Assembly (NCBI GenBank): GCA_023433965.1
Contig: JAEYTQ010000451.1
Coordinates: 1-5,956, forward strand
Length of the DNA: 5,956 nucleotides
Origin: Pseudomonadota bacterium
GTDB taxonomy: Bacteria > Pseudomonadota > Alphaproteobacteria > Rhizobiales > Xanthobacteraceae
Direction: 5' to 3'
This document shows positions 5,074 through 5,956 of this stretch, piece after piece. Made by a program: the position numbers and the translations under genes. The notes under the pieces are model-generated. The model worked only from the letters and a program-made list of their open reading frames with translations, made no database searches and was not told the origin of the DNA. Positions within the stretch are counted from its first letter, which is position 1. Each line of letters starts with the position of its first letter.

Positions 5074-5919
5074 ATGCCACATCCCGCTATCGTCAAAGAC
5101 AATGTCGCCGTGATCACGGGTGGCGCAGCCGGCATCGGATTTGCCGCCGCCACCGCCTTTGCACGCGCCGGAATGAAGGTGTGTCTCGCGGATGTCGACG
5201 AGGCACGGCTGGCAGAAGCTGCAACGAAACTGTCATCAGGCACGGTTGCCGCCAACGTGATGACCTTAGTGGTCGATGTCAGCAAGGCCGAGAGCATCGT
5301 GGAACTCGAACGCGCGGTCCGCGAGCGGTTCGGCGGCACCGATATCCTGATGAACAATGCCGGAATCCAGCCGGGCAGCACGCTGTTCGGCGAGCCCGAT
5401 CATTGGCAGCGCATCATCGGCGTCAACATGTGGGGCATCATCAGCGGCTCGCGCATTTTCGCGCCGGGCATGATCGCGCGCGGCAAACCCGGTCTCATCA
5501 TCAATACCGGATCGAAGCAGGGCATCACGACGCCGCCGGGCGATCCCGCCTACAATGTCTCGAAGGCCGGCGTGAAGGCATTCACCGAGGCGCTCCAGCA
5601 CGAGCTGCGCAACACCAAGGACTGCCACGTCACGGCACACCTGCTGATCCCCGGCTTCGTCTTCACCGGCCTCACCGCCAAGGGACGCACCGAGAAGCCG
5701 GACGGCGCCTGGACGCCGGAACAGACCGTCGACTTCATGCTGGCGCGGCTGGAGGCGGGCGATTTCTACATCCTGTGTCCGGACAACGACGTGCCGCGCG
5801 CACTCGACGAAAAGCGCGTATTGTGGGCGGCCGGCGACATCGTCGAGAATCGCCCGCCGCTGTCGCGCTGGCATCCGGACTATGCGGATGCGTTCAAGAG
5901 GTTCGCGGAGGGGGAGTAG
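5074..5919 (+). CDS. Short-chain dehydrogenase/reductase (SDR), classical type
   Basis: NAD(P)-dependent Rossmann-fold oxidoreductase that interconverts an alcohol and a ketone or aldehyde in the cytosol. The 281-aa product carries the full classical SDR set: cofactor motif TGGAAGIG (15-22), Asp40 at the end of the second beta strand (LADVD, usually NAD+ preference), Asp68 (VVDVS, adenine contact), NNAG (94-97), and the catalytic tetrad Asn118 (GVNMWG), Ser147 (NTGSKQG), Tyr160 and Lys164 (YNVSK). The post-catalytic IPGFVFTGLT (192-201) is typical. After about residue 225 the C-terminus is longer than in minimal 250-aa SDRs and ends in an aromatic, charged tail (RWHPDYADAFKRF). ATG 5074 has GGAGAG at 5061-5066 with a 7-nt spacer. 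The gene is divergent from the aldehyde dehydrogenase and may share its control region. The family is certain; the substrate is unassigned. Confidence 0.97.
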   Translation: MPHPAIVKDNVAVITGGAAGIGFAAATAFARAGMKVCLADVDEARLAEAATKLSSGTVAANVMTLVVDVSKAESIVELERAVRERFGGTDILMNNAGIQPGSTLFGEPDHWQRIIGVNMWGIISGSRIFAPGMIARGKPGLIINTGSKQGITTPPGDPAYNVSKAGVKAFTEALQHELRNTKDCHVTAHLLIPGFVFTGLTAKGRTEKPDGAWTPEQTVDFMLARLEAGDFYILCPDNDVPRALDEKRVLWAAGDIVENRPPLSRWHPDYADAFKRFAEGE

Positions 5920-5930
5920 GCTTGCACTTC

Positions 5931-5952
5931 CTCGCGCGGTTCTTATCGCGAG
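5931..5952. terminator. Weak hairpin after the SDR gene
   Basis: CTCGCG (5931-5936) and CGCGAG (5947-5952) form a 6-bp stem with a 10-nt loop, starting 11 bp past the SDR stop codon. No T-run is visible before the window ends at 5956, so terminator function is uncertain. It could also be the edge of another palindromic repeat. Confidence 0.25.
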
Positions 5953-5956
5953 AGTC

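Noticed and set aside
4725..5381. 218-codon minus-strand frame spanning the divergent intergenic region
   Set aside because: It overlaps the start regions of both the aldehyde dehydrogenase and the SDR gene, and its translation reads as an out-of-frame shadow of both. No family features are seen.
5266..5874. 202-codon minus-strand frame opposite the SDR gene
   Set aside because: It is antisense to a complete SDR with all catalytic residues, and it has no ribosome-binding site or known motif.

Overview
The window is GC-rich (strong G/C bias at third codon positions) and reads as chromosomal DNA of an alphaproteobacterium. The protein style and the palindromic intergenic repeats suggest Bradyrhizobium or a close relative in the Nitrobacteraceae. 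This is a judgement from memory of such genomes, not a database match.

Layout: four genes lie on the minus strand and one on the plus strand. From the left edge: (1) the N-terminal three quarters of a thiamine-diphosphate (ThDP) enzyme of the benzoylformate decarboxylase / acetolactate synthase superfamily (1-1235, minus, cut by the window edge); (2) a 257-bp gap with two hairpin-forming palindromes; (3) a small GFA-fold (glutathione-dependent formaldehyde-activating-like) protein (1493-2002, minus) that keeps the structural zinc cysteines but has lost all three cysteines of the catalytic zinc site; (4) a roughly 105-bp nested palindromic repeat (2044-2148); (5) an Old Yellow Enzyme-type ene reductase (2157-3284, minus); (6) a 107-bp gap with an imperfect hairpin; (7) an NAD(P)-dependent aldehyde dehydrogenase (3392-4888, minus); (8) a 185-bp divergent intergenic region with an 18-bp near-perfect palindrome resembling an operator; (9) a short-chain dehydrogenase/reductase (5074-5919, plus).

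Functionally, every gene belongs to a family that acts on carbonyl compounds or activated alkenes: alpha-keto acid decarboxylation, formaldehyde/thiol-adduct chemistry (or its relic), enone reduction, aldehyde oxidation, and alcohol/ketone interconversion. An aldehyde dehydrogenase beside an ene reductase, with a divergent dehydrogenase sharing the control region, would suit catabolism or detoxification of reactive carbonyls or an aromatic compound, but no substrate can be read from the sequence. The repeats between genes suggest several transcription units rather than one tight operon. No regulator, transporter, RNA gene, mobile element, CRISPR array or defence system is visible. The feature most worth a second look is the altered zinc site of the GFA-like protein; I found no clear evidence of an undescribed multi-gene system.
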